DNA from: Gracilaria vermiculophylla
Taxonomy: Eukaryota > Rhodophyta > Florideophyceae > Gracilariales > Gracilariaceae
Assembly (NCBI GenBank): GCA_019155205.2
Contig: JAHNZQ020003150.1
Span: 3,031,317-3,047,923 of the forward strand
DNA length: 16,607 nt
Reading direction: 5' to 3'
Shown: piece after piece, positions 1-7,997 of the stretch
Layout: each line of letters opens with the position of its first letter
How positions within the stretch are numbered: the first letter of the stretch is position 1
Notes under the pieces: model-generated
The model's database searches: none
Told to the model about the DNA's origin: nothing
What the model saw: the letters and a program-made list of their open reading frames with translations, nothing else
Translations under genes and position numbers: made by a program

Positions 1-273
1 GGATCGGAAGGGGATGTCGGTGCCGGAGTAGGAGTGGACATTCCGAAGGCGTATGCAGCGGGGTGGATAGCGACGGAACGCGTGGTTGCACCTGAGGAGA
101 GAGACCTGACACCACTCGGGGATCGACTCGCTATATGCCTCATTGCGGAGGGAGTCGTGTCGAGCCGCCACCGTGGAATCCGAGGCGAAGCCGGGCGACC
201 GGCATCGGGCGAGTCATGGCGCACTATCGCGATGCGCGCGCTCATATCCAACGGAGAACGACGGGGGTGCTGA
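1..273 (+). CDS. Partial ORF of unknown function, open at the left edge
   Basis: The frame is open from the first base to a TGA at 271-273, 90 codons, with no in-frame stop; an internal ATG lies at 34. The product is rich in Arg, Gly, Glu and Ala, with no cysteine-histidine knuckle, no membrane segment and no motif I recognise. Its position, about 470 bases before the polypurine tract, suggests either the C-terminus of the last protein of the LTR element or a chance opening in GC-rich DNA, where stops are rare. Other frames of the same stretch are also fairly open, which weakens the coding case. I assign no function. Confidence 0.25.
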   Translation, partial: GSEGDVGAGVGVDIPKAYAAGWIATERVVAPEERDLTPLGDRLAICLIAEGVVSSRHRGIRGEAGRPASGESWRTIAMRALISNGERRGC

Positions 274-563
274 CGAGAAACCTATGAGTTCGGCGCCTTC
301 ACGGGGATGAGATGAGCGGACGCGACGACGCGGATGTTGCCAAAAAGAGTAACCTCGGAGGAGTCAGAGTGTCTAACGCCTCCAGGGGGTCGGTACCCTA
401 ACAGGACTGGCCCACACTCCGTCCACGGAAGCTGCGCGGTGCGCCTGAGGATGCGGAGAACCGCGCTGCCGGATGGCGCAGTGCCACCGAAGGGTGACAC
501 CAAGAAGGAGCGGATATCGCCGGGTGAAGAGGAGCTGGAGCCCACGAACGCCGCAAGGAGTGA

Positions 564-815
564 AATGCGAACCCGCGGCAACCCGCCGCGAAGGAGTATG
601 GAGAAGAGACGGAACGCCTGAAGGAGAGAACGGGCGAACCGCCGGAGGTCGCACGGGCCACAACACCGATAGGAGTAAACCCAGAGATCAAGAAAGCCGA
701 GGATGCACCTCGAGGACGTGGTGCAATTCAGGAAAGGGGGTATGTAGTACAGTGGCTCCTACGAAAATATGGTGGTTTGGCCTTAAGGCATAATATTCCT
801 AAGGAGGGTTCGTAA
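564..815 (+). CDS. Short open frame that crosses the polypurine tract into the LTR
   Basis: An 83-codon frame without an ATG at its left boundary runs from just after a TGA at 561 to a TAA at 813-815. It is charged, with many Glu, Arg and Lys in its first half. It reads through the polypurine tract and about 70 bases into the LTR. If real, it would be the C-terminus of an element protein using LTR sequence as its end. It could equally be a chance frame. No family is recognised. Confidence 0.2.
   Translation, partial: NANPRQPAAKEYGEETERLKERTGEPPEVARATTPIGVNPEIKKAEDAPRGRGAIQERGYVVQWLLRKYGGLALRHNIPKEGS
730..740 (+). other. Polypurine tract before an LTR
   Basis: Eleven purines, AGGAAAGGGGG, lie two bases before the TGTAGTAC start of the LTR at 743. 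In LTR retrotransposons this tract primes plus-strand DNA synthesis and sits immediately upstream of the 3' LTR. The placement fixes the element as running left to right and makes the LTR at 743 a 3' LTR. Confidence 0.65.
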
Positions 816-1296
816 TTTATTAGCTGGGCCACGTGGTGCATAATATGGCCCGCGTGCGCTACAGTATCCTTAAGGTACGGTAGAATGTATTATTTATTTT
901 AGATATTTTATGCAGGTAATTAGCACGGTAGTGCGACCTGCCAAGGCGGGCTCCCGGCTAGATATTTAAGCCGCCGGTTGAGCTCCACCTCTGGGGAAGT
1001 AAAGACAAGCACCCTTGAGTCTTCTTCTACATTTTCCGGTTGGAGTCTCTTGTCTATTCACGCAGGTTTCTAAGCCGCCGATCCCCAGGTTGCATCATAG
1101 CAGCGCCTGTAGGAGCATTGTCCGCCCGGTGAAGCTTCCCCTCCACTTGGTGTTTGCGGATCCCTTTCAGAATTCCCCCGGCTCGCGACAGCGGATACCG
1201 GAGACCACCTTTAGGAATATGCGCCTTTGGAGTCAACAAAAACTCCCAACGGACGTTGTGCTTTACTACCTCGACAGGAGGGCTGACAGCACCACA
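743..1296 (+). repeat. LTR, first of a tandem pair
   Basis: The block begins TGTAGTAC and ends GCACCACA. The second copy ends GTACCACA, which is a near-perfect inverted match to the start (TGTAGTAC against TGTGGTAC). The whole block reappears at 1297-1845 in the same order, with many substitutions and small indels; by eye the last 280 bases are somewhat under 90 percent identical. A TATA-like TATTTAAG lies near 963. A minus-strand frame of 61 codons at 1054-1239 has a counterpart in the second LTR, but I treat it as a shadow of the duplication. The polypurine tract immediately upstream supports the LTR call. Confidence 0.75.
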
Positions 1297-1845
1297 TACA
1301 GTGGCTCCAAAGGGTAAAATGGTGGTGTGGCTTTATGGTATAATATTCTAGAGAAGGCCTCGTATTTTATAATCTGAGCCACGCGGGGCATACTTCTGCC
1401 CACGTGCGCTACAGTATCATTAAAAAACGGTAGAATTATTATTTATTCAAGTACGTTTACGCAGGTAATTATTACTGTAGTAGGACCTGGTAGGGCAGGT
1501 TCCCGGCTAGATACTTAATCTGCTGGCTGAGCTACAATTCTGGGGAAGTAAAGACAAGCATCCTTGAGTCTTTATCTACTTTTCCGGTTGGAGTCTCTCG
1601 TCGATCATCTTCAGGTTTCTAAGCCGCCGGTCCCCAGGTCGCATCATAGCAGCGCCTGTAGGAGCATTGGCCGCCCAGTTAACCTCCCCCTCTCTTGATG
1701 TTTGCGGATCCCCTTTAAGAATTCCCACGGCTCGTGACAGCGTATACCGGAGTCCTCCTTTCGGAACACGCACCTTTGGAGTCAACAAAAACTCCTAACG
1801 GACGTTGTGCTTTACTATCTCGAGAGGAGGGCTGACAGTACCACA
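1297..1845 (+). repeat. LTR, second of a tandem pair
   Basis: This copy starts TACAGTGGCTCC directly after the CCACA end of the first LTR, so it lacks about the first five bases, and it ends GTACCACA at 1838-1845. No internal region separates the two LTRs. The sequence after it is AT-rich with Lys/Glu-rich coding potential and does not look like a primer-binding site. The pair could come from recombination that removed an internal region, or from insertion of an LTR-LTR junction product. The many differences between the copies show the arrangement is old. Confidence 0.75.
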
Positions 1846-3153
1846 TACCAGAAAGAAAATGTTTTCAATCAATTACCTGAGAAAGAAAGAGAGAAAGGAC
1901 ACACGAGCTTCGAAATAAAAAAAGGAATGGCAAATGTGGAAGACTCGTCGGAAATCAATTCATATCAACCCAATTACAAAGAGCATGGCAAGCATTCTGG
2001 AGATCTATTTTATCTGAAAGCGTTTGCATGACTTTGCGTGCTGCTACGAGACGATGAAAGAGCACGCTTTGCATTGATAAAGAATGTTGGGTTAGATTTT
2101 ACGAGATACCAGATTAATGGTAACGTAGAAAGAGATCTTTTTTTTAAATTCATTGAAAACAGGTTTAAAGACTAATTAGTAGGTATAATTGAGACCCTTA
2201 GGAAACATATCGGTGATGCAACAAATTCCAACGAACGCCTCATCACATTTTTTACGGCAAATATGTTGCAGAAGCAGTTCCGTCAAATCAAAATCGGCGT
2301 GGGAAACAGCGCTGCCGAGCTCGCGAACGTCGCCCAACGATGAGCAACACACGCATCGCATCCTTGGCAACTGGGCACTGTATCACGGACATATGTACAT
2401 TTCTAACTTGGTGCTGGATGGGAAACAGGAGTTTGATGCGTATTCGTCGGCTCTTCTGTCGTCAAGCGAATATACTGCGTTCAACGCAAGCCTTGAGCAG
2501 CGCTTTACGTCTTTGATTCGAGCGTACATGACTCACGCGGTATACCCGGATGGGTCTACGGTTGAAGACTTGTACACTTACTTTATTGCACTGCGAGGCT
2601 CCCTCACGCTGGTTGTGGCTGAGCGGAGGGGGCTCAACATGATGAACACTGACAAGTTACGCCGGCTGGTCCACAACGCAGCACAAATGATGGAAGCGTG
2701 ACAGTGTGTCAGAATTGTCTGTCATTCATCCGGCGGCGCGATATCGTATCCTGCGTGAATAAGGCTGTTCAAGTACGCCTACCCGAACGGCGTGCGGCCA
2801 CAGATGGTGTGGAGACAGAGAATGGAAAAGCGTTTCAAGAACAAGCCGTGTCGCATCCTTTGGATACAGAACGTGATGCATGTCACTGTGGTCGGGCTTG
2901 AACATGGCAATGCGAAGTATGCCGAGTCGCCGCAGGGTTTTCAGCAAAATGTTTTGCAGCACTTTCCACTGTGATACTTGAGCCCACGTGGTTAGCTGCT
3001 CATCGTGAGGAGCAGAGAGGCGGAGAATGCGATTTACATTCATTTCGATGCGCGTCCCGACGCAATGTTCCCGAGGCATGACAATGCCGACCGCGGGATC
3101 TTCACGCTCACAGCGTTCATGACGTCCCGAATCGACGATCATGCTTGAAAGTG

Positions 3154-3184
3154 TTCTAGAAGCATCTAGAAGCTTCTAGGAAGC
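3154..3184 (+). promoter_or_regulatory. Heat-shock-element-like array
   Basis: Six consecutive 5-bp units alternate TTC-type and GAA-type triplets in exact 5-bp phase: TTCTA, GAAGC, ATCTA, GAAGC, TTCTA, GGAAG. Four units are perfect and two degenerate. This is the inverted-pentamer pattern bound by heat shock factor trimers. A further TTCTAGAA lies at 3280-3287. The array is about 150 bases upstream of a TATA box. Confidence 0.5.
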
Positions 3185-3311
3185 AACTAGAAACTGCATA
3201 TATCTAAAGACTTGTAAAAGTTGTATAGAAGAAATTATGTAGAAGTATTTTATGCTTTATGATAGAAACTATTAAGAAGTTCTAGAAGACTATAGAACAT
3301 CATGAAAACAC

Positions 3312-3318
3312 TATATAA
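3312..3318 (+). promoter_or_regulatory. TATA box
   Basis: TATATAA at 3312-3318 lies downstream of the heat-shock-element array and upstream of the ATG at 3510. The order of array, TATA box and start codon fits a stress-responsive promoter, whether owned by an LTR or by the downstream frame. Confidence 0.4.
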
Positions 3319-3854
3319 GAATGAATTGCATACCAGGTTTGATGAATGATAAAAGTCAAGCCGAGCCATCGACATAAAACAGCAGTTCGTTTACTCAATT
3401 TTATCCTAAGCTCTGTACTACACCTATTTTCAATAGGAAGCATAACGTCAATTCACAGCCGCACTCTATCCTGCACATAGACGGTTTGGCGAAAAATGCC
3501 GAGGCCCCGCCGGCACACATGAATCAAGCAGAGGACACCGGCGCGCAAATGGTCGCTGTGGCAAACCTCAACTACGCATATAACGTGCACTTGGCGAGAA
3601 ACTGGCCGTACGACAAGGCAAGCATAGCAGCAGTGACTGTATAAGACGATAACGGTGCGGCGCGGAAGCTTAAGAGAATGTTTGGTACTGCAGAATACGG
3701 GCACACGCGCAATTCTGGCTGGCCTGCAGAGAACGACGGGGCGGATTTGACGTCTTTAATGCCCGCCAAGACCTTCAGAAGGTTTACCGTGGACCTGGGT
3801 GGCAAATAAGGCTTCTCTCTGCTTGTATGACAGCAAACATTAATGTAAAATTTC

Positions 3855-3860
3855 AATAAA
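3855..3860 (+). terminator. Polyadenylation signal AATAAA after the pseudogene
   Basis: AATAAA lies 46 bases after the TAA at 3807-3809 in otherwise non-coding DNA. This fits a compact 3' untranslated region for the 1846-3809 gene and supports its + strand orientation. Confidence 0.4.
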
Positions 3861-3887
3861 GCATACACATTCATGTGCTTGTGTGAA

Positions 3888-5082
3888 ACGGCCCTCACTG
3901 CCAAATCTGTGAACCGTCACTTCGTCATTGAAATTTTTTTCTCTATGCACAACAAAGCGACAGCTTTGAATTGACACATACACTGTTTCAAAAACATACC
4001 ACATGCTGTTATCTCTCAAAAAATAGTACCAAACGTCCACCGTATGCATACAAACATCGCATTCAAAATAAAATAAAAACAAAAAACTGTTTCAAAAACA
4101 TTTGTTCTTTCCGAATATTTTATTTTTGAAACGGTTGAGATTAGGTTTTCTCCAGGAGGACTAAAACTAGTGTTTGTATACTAGTTTTAAACATCTAGAA
4201 AGTCCTACAGTCACTTACACTTTCGCACATTGGTGACCTTGTAGGAATTACAAGAAACCAATCGAGTTACATAAATACTAAATACAACGCCAGGTGGAAA
4301 CTTTCAAAATCTAAAGGCATCGCTGGACACTGTGCACCACTAATTGTTACAATTTTGCATTCTTTTTGCTATGTATCGCTATTGCATCGTTTTGACATCA
4401 AAGTGATGGGCAGTGCGTCTCAAAAGTATAGCACAGTGCAAACGCGCCCTTAAATATTGAGTGTTGCTCACTGTAGCCACCTCTCTGCATTAAACCTTCA
4501 AAAACGCGTTTCAAGAGTATCCCAAATTTTGAACTCGTACGTGACTATTTTTACAACGCATTGTTTTTTTTCTCCAAAACACAAAATATCTTCTAAATTA
4601 ACAGCTTTTACCATAGTAATTGAAACAGTACTTGAGTTCTTGGCCATTTCAATTAGTTTATATACTATTCTTTTATATATGTACTTTATTATAAACATAA
4701 TTATAAGTTAATAGCCTATTTATGTTTAGCTGCAACAATAATCATATTCTTTAGCAAGAATATTATCCAGGCAATGTATTACGCACGAAAAAAACGCAAG
4801 GAAGAACGATATGTTTCCAAAAATGAATATAATGGTAATGAAAAACGCCTTAGAATTTCTCTAGTTCATGAAACTGGACAAAATTTTCTTTCGGAAGCTC
4901 CGAATAAACAAAACATGATTTCCTAGCGTGCATTGAGCACTAATAAAGAGAAAGCTGCCATAAAAGTGCATTTAATATACATGTAAACTTCGAGTACGCT
5001 GAAAATCTGTGTTTTACATGTTACGATTATGAGCAAAAAAGATCAACAAAATTTGAAAATCCAAACTTTCTATTGGACCTTA
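3888..5082. repeat. Composite AT-rich Tc1-related repeat, copy 1
   Basis: This segment matches 12216-13200 in order, with substitutions. It has three parts: a 93-bp flank (3888-3980); a Tc1 fragment starting at a TA followed by CACTGTTTCAAAAACATACC (3981) and holding the last codons of a minus-strand transposase (about 4345-4405); and a second unit starting at the Tc1 terminus CAGTGCGTCTCAAAAG (4412). The second unit has no transposase. Copy 1 carries about 215 extra bases at 4125-4340 and is cut at its right end by the Tc1 element at 5083. A plus-strand frame at 4457-4711 is partly kept in copy 2. Confidence 0.65.
4125..4340. mobile_element. Insertion of about 215 bp present only in repeat copy 1
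   Basis: Aligning copy 1 with copy 2 leaves this stretch without a counterpart between the shared TTGTTCTTTCCGAATAT and the transposase-tail remnant. It holds a hairpin: AAAACTAGT at 4163-4171 and ACTAGTTTT at 4180-4188 around an 8-base loop. I see no coding capacity and no clear terminal repeats. It could be a small non-autonomous element, or copy 2 could carry a deletion. Confidence 0.35.
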
Positions 5083-6363
5083 CAGAATGTTTTAAAAATA
5101 TAGGACATACTATGAAATCTCAACAAACTATCAAATGTATACTGTACGACTACAGAAACTGGTATCAGAGAAACATTAAAGTCAAGAAACCGTTTCATTA
5201 ACATATGATCTGCAACAACAAATATTCACTGCGTGACACTCAATAGTTTATTTCGCATCCTTTTTGCTGTATAATGCTAATGCAGCGTTTGGCCATCGAA
5301 TTGATGTATTTTTCTACATTTGAAACTGTTATAGATTTCCAGCAATTTTTAATATAGTTTTTGAGTTCAAAAACTGTCTGAAATTTACTTTCATGGGAAG
5401 AAAACATCCTCGCCAGCAGTCCGCGAACGTTTTCGATTGGGTTCAAATCTGGTAAGCCCGCCGGCATCTCTAAAACGGATACTTCAGACACTTATAGCTA
5501 GTTTTCGATTAGAGATGGAATGTGTACAGGCGCATTATTCTGTTGAAAATTTAAAATTTCTTCATGGAAACATAAACTAGACTATAGAAAATAATTGTAT
5601 AGAACTTCTTGATATTTTTTCGCCTTCATGTTCGTTTCAGTAATGGCAATTTCCGTGAGACCTTTACTAGAAATGCCCGCCCAATCCATTATAGAGTCTC
5701 CACCTAAATGCCTGGTGTAAAACTCATGACGTTCCTTACAAAGACCGTGTATATAAATTTTGTAGCAATGTGGTCTATCCAAATTGAACTTTTTTTCATC
5801 AGTAAAAATGACATTTTCCTATTCTTTCTGCAAGTGAGCTTTTCCAGCACACCAGTCAACTCTCTTCTGCTTGTGATGGTCTTGGAGAAAAAAAAGTTTT
5901 TTTTCATTTTTTTATATTTAAATAACTTTGTGCTGTGTATCTGCCTCCATATAGTTGATTTGAAAACGTTGAAATTGAGATTTGTTCCAAATTTTTTGCA
6001 CGATACTTTCGTCTTGTACAAATCTCGTTCAATTCTTTTTTTATGCTTTGGGCAGAGTTTCTTCGGGTGTCCCGGAGATCGTTTTAAGCCAAAAGAAGTC
6101 GTACTTTTGAGAATAGTAGCGACTGTGACCCTAAAACGCTTTACGTTTTTAGCGATAGCACTGTCGCAATGTTTTTAGGCGTTTAACTTTACGATTTGAA
6201 GCTGTTCTTTCATGGAAAGTGGTGGGTCTCGAGCCATTTTTACCAGAAAGAAGACGTTGTATATATCTTTTTGAAACGATTCTACATAGACTGTGTGCAA
6301 AATCTACGCTACAGTACAGTTTTGGCGCACTTTTGACGGGTAGCGTGCTTTTAAAACGCACTG
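5083..6363 (-). mobile_element. Tc1/mariner element, nearly full length and decayed
   Basis: The element is 1281 bp, a normal Tc1 length, and is flanked by TA at 5081-5082 and 6364-6365, as Tc1/mariner target duplication predicts. The right terminus, read inward on the minus strand, begins CAGTGCGTTTTAAAAGCACG. The left terminus begins CAGAATGTTTTAAAAATATA, matching in the GTTTTAAAA core. The transposase lies on the minus strand with about 126 bases of 5' leader. The left end is less certain, because a few bases across it still align with copy 2 of the neighbouring repeat. Confidence 0.7.
5240..6237 (-). pseudogene. Tc1/mariner transposase pseudogene (DDE superfamily)
   Basis: On the minus strand the reading starts at an ATG complementary to 6235-6237 and runs about 332 codons to a TAA at 5240-5242, the usual Tc1 length. 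The N-terminal helix-turn-helix region is recognisable and is followed by a basic Gly-His-Pro-Lys-Lys linker of the GRPR type. The first catalytic Asp is kept in TDEKKFNLD (near 5798). A WAGISSKG block follows near 5670, the counterpart of WGGISSKG. The second catalytic site reads QNNAP instead of QDNAP (5537-5539), so the Asp is now Asn. The third site is kept in PDLNPIENV (near 5440). In-frame stops include one about 22 codons after the start and one near 5582, and there is a frameshift near 5800. It would have cut and pasted the element but cannot be active. Confidence 0.85.
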
Positions 6364-6368
6364 TACAG

Positions 6369-6627
6369 TGACGCCATTGGACGTCGTGTAGTCTCGTGGT
6401 TTTCTAGCCGACCCGTCTTTGCCAAGACAGGGTTTCAGATTTAGGTTTTAGACCTCGGCTCGCAGCCTCCTGATGCCTCCCGTCCGAGAGGGGCATCGAA
6501 CGCACTTGATCACCCCACTAAGACCGATTCACCGAGCTTTTTCAGTAAACTCTTTTACTTCCTACTTGGTAGACTCCCGGATTCTCGAGAGTATAGGCCC
6601 CACACGCAACCTACTGTGTGTACCACA
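6369..6627 (+). repeat. 5' LTR of the gypsy element
   Basis: The block starts TGACGCCATTGGACGTCG and ends TACCACA, giving TG...CA ends. It matches 11500-11759 over its whole length with scattered substitutions and a few small indels. The central block around CTCGGCTCGCAGCCTCCTGATG is identical. It begins only five bases after the TA that flanks the Tc1 element. Confidence 0.85.
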
Positions 6628-6785
6628 GTGATCATTTCGGTTACAGACCGGAGAGAATTTCACCACATTGACCTTCACGGAAGAGCGCGCAGTCCTGAAG
6701 GACATTCATGGAAGACACATCCTGATCGTCTTCAGCCAACCATACCGGCACGGGTGTAAGTGGCTCGGTGAAAGCCCGTTAAGTC
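6628..6785 (+). other. Untranslated leader between 5' LTR and gag
   Basis: This 158-bp stretch holds no reading frame. The bases just after the LTR (GTGATCATTTCGGTTACAG) do not begin with the TGG expected of a common tRNA primer-binding site. The primer is therefore unidentified or the site has decayed. Confidence 0.5.
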
Positions 6786-7997
6786 ATGATGGCTACCGAA
6801 CAGCCGTTTCTCGCACGCCTGGACTCTGAGTCAATCCGCTTGTTCCTGTGCAAGTACGACGCGTACTGTAGCGAGCTTAAATCCTGCGCATCGCAGCTCG
6901 TTCAAAAAGGTTCAACGACTATGCAGCCAATCCGTCCTGTTTGTCTCGTCTATTTTGTTGACGTCGAACAGCTCGAGTCCGCCGTGGACAACAAACTTCG
7001 CGGCTTTCTAGAGAAGGAGGCCGTCGACCCGGCTACACCCACGACCGAGACGGACCTCAGCGCTATGGTGCAAAAGCACTTGCGCATGGACATGAGCGTC
7101 AAGTCCGCTTTGAGCCGCATGAAGGTACTCTTCGTGGATTTTAATTCATTGCTCCATCAGCTTTGCGTGGCTTGGGTGGTCAACGACAACCAAAAGTCTG
7201 CAGTATGCCATATCCTATCGGTCATCAAGGCGGCACATCTTAAGATCCGACTTGAGCAAGACCTGTCGTTCTCGAAGAGAAATCTCAAGGACCACTTCAA
7301 AGTCTTTATGAGACATGCACTCGCCCTTTCATTGGCCTTCGAAAAACTCGACAATGGGAGCCCTCGCGGCCATCAGTCCAAAACGAGCGGCGGTTCAATA
7401 ACCAAGGGCTCAAAGACAAAGCCGGACCACAAGTACTCAAGCAAAACCTCAAATGACCACGGCCACAAGAGGGCCCTGCCTTCGCCATGCCCACTCAAGT
7501 CCTGCGAGGGAAAGAAACGTATGCATTGGGTCGAACGCTGCGAACACTCGTCGGCGAAGGAGAAAAAAGAGTACAAAAGCAAGCTGGCTGCCGCTCGAGC
7601 ACGCGATGGCCTGGCACGGTCAGCAAGGAGGCAAGTCTCTTCGGCCGGTGACGCAGCCTCCTCCGCATCCAAGAGAGTCGGCCCCCTCCGTTATGACGCA
7701 GGTAAAACCAGCATGGAAGATAACTCACCGTCGTCCATCATGACCGTTTCGAACAAAAAGGCGAGCCTCGACGTAACTGGCCGCTGCGATGACGGCTGCG
7801 ACGAAAGTCTCGCGTCGACAGCCTTGGCCCAAAAGGCGGGCCTCAGGGGCATCGGCAAAATCGAAGCCATCAACGCTGTCCGTCTTGAAGTCGCACTGAC
7901 AAACAAGGACGAAACGCCGAAAATGTACAAGTTTTCAAGGGCATGGTACGTGCCGTCCACGGTACTATACCCTAACTCCGGCCGTCTCGCTCTCTAG
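6786..7997 (+). CDS. gag: Gag and protease part of the gypsy polyprotein
   Basis: The 403-residue frame starts at ATG 6786 and ends at TAG 7995-7997. Residues 1-190 are an acidic-to-mixed helical region that fits a capsid-type Gag domain. Residues 190-300 are basic and polar and include a zinc-knuckle-like Cys235-x4-Cys240-x6-His247-x4-Cys252, the nucleic-acid-binding nucleocapsid part. Residues about 328-403 look like a retropepsin: an Asp-Asp-Gly core at 335-337 in place of the usual Asp-Ser/Thr-Gly, then a strand-rich tail. The frame continues without shift after the stop with matching sequence, so the TAG is probably a disabling mutation of a longer Gag-Pol protein. ATG 6789 is an equally possible start. 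Gag would package the RNA, and the protease would cut the polyprotein. Confidence 0.8.
   Translation: MMATEQPFLARLDSESIRLFLCKYDAYCSELKSCASQLVQKGSTTMQPIRPVCLVYFVDVEQLESAVDNKLRGFLEKEAVDPATPTTETDLSAMVQKHLRMDMSVKSALSRMKVLFVDFNSLLHQLCVAWVVNDNQKSAVCHILSVIKAAHLKIRLEQDLSFSKRNLKDHFKVFMRHALALSLAFEKLDNGSPRGHQSKTSGGSITKGSKTKPDHKYSSKTSNDHGHKRALPSPCPLKSCEGKKRMHWVERCEHSSAKEKKEYKSKLAAARARDGLARSARRQVSSAGDAASSASKRVGPLRYDAGKTSMEDNSPSSIMTVSNKKASLDVTGRCDDGCDESLASTALAQKAGLRGIGKIEAINAVRLEVALTNKDETPKMYKFSRAWYVPSTVLYPNSGRLAL

Larger units (their letters stand above)
1..742 (+). mobile_element. 3' end of the internal region of an LTR retrotransposon, truncated by the window edge
   Basis: This GC-rich, CpG-rich stretch contrasts with the AT-rich DNA further right. 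It ends in a polypurine tract directly followed by an LTR starting TGTAGTAC, which is the arrangement at the 3' end of an LTR-retrotransposon internal domain. No RT, integrase or protease motif is visible in any frame, so this is distal to pol or strongly decayed. The reading frames are short and broken: one is open from base 1 to 273 and another from 564 to 815. Element type (gypsy or copia) cannot be fixed from this piece. The assignment rests on the tract-plus-LTR junction. Confidence 0.6.
3142..3435 (+). repeat. Putative solo LTR or promoter block inside the pseudogene
   Basis: The block starts TGCTTGAAA and ends TTTTCAATA, so its ends form a short inverted repeat (TTGAAA and TTTCAA), typical of degraded copia-type LTR ends. 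It is AT-rich where its flanks are GC-richer and coding. It contains a heat-shock-element array and a TATA box in the order expected of an LTR U3 region. Coding sequence stops at its left edge and resumes just after its right edge, as expected for an insertion. No matching target duplication is visible (GATCA on the left, GGAAG on the right). It may instead be the native promoter of the frame at 3447-3809. Confidence 0.4.
1846..3809 (+). pseudogene. Broken protein-coding gene of unknown family, split by an LTR-like block
   Basis: Reading the + strand shows one long decayed protein. Frame 1 carries plausible coding sequence from 1846 to about 2340, with stops at 2029 (TGA), 2173 (TAA) and 2341 (TGA). 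Reading then moves to frame 2 near 2340 and continues to about 3141, with stops at 2699, 2756, 2972 and 2990. After the block at 3142-3435 it resumes in frame 3 from 3447, with one stop at 3642, and ends at TAA 3807-3809. The N-terminal part is Lys/Glu/Asn-rich. The middle (2341-2698) is a continuous 119-residue stretch of mixed hydrophobic and polar sequence with no low complexity. The last part is Gly/Asp/Arg-containing and ends in a basic tail. An AATAAA lies 46 bases after the stop. In total about 550 codons remain outside the inserted block. I find no helicase, kinase, protease, polymerase or transposase motif and do not recognise the family. A host gene and an integrated viral gene are both possible. 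Confidence 0.5.

Noticed and set aside
1054..1788. Paired minus-strand frames of 61 and 70 codons, similar to each other
   Set aside because: They lie at the same position in the two tandem LTRs, so their similarity follows from the LTR duplication. No start context or domain supports a gene.
2726..3142. 138-codon minus-strand frame
   Set aside because: It is the longest open frame locally, but the + strand frame 2 continues from upstream coding sequence and resumes beyond 3435, with a matching poly(A) signal. The minus frame has no recognised motif and no continuation.
5708..6178. 156-codon plus-strand frame, Phe/Leu-rich and membrane-like
   Set aside because: It is the complement of the Tc1 transposase. 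Lys-rich codons on the minus strand read as Phe-rich on the plus strand.
6628..6660. Primer-binding site after the 5' LTR
   Set aside because: The sequence does not begin with TGG or match a tRNA 3' end I can recognise, so no call was made.
7373..7743. Several frames of 60-99 codons on both strands over gag
   Set aside because: They overlap the 403-residue gag-protease frame, which has a zinc knuckle and protease core. The others are shadows of its codon bias.
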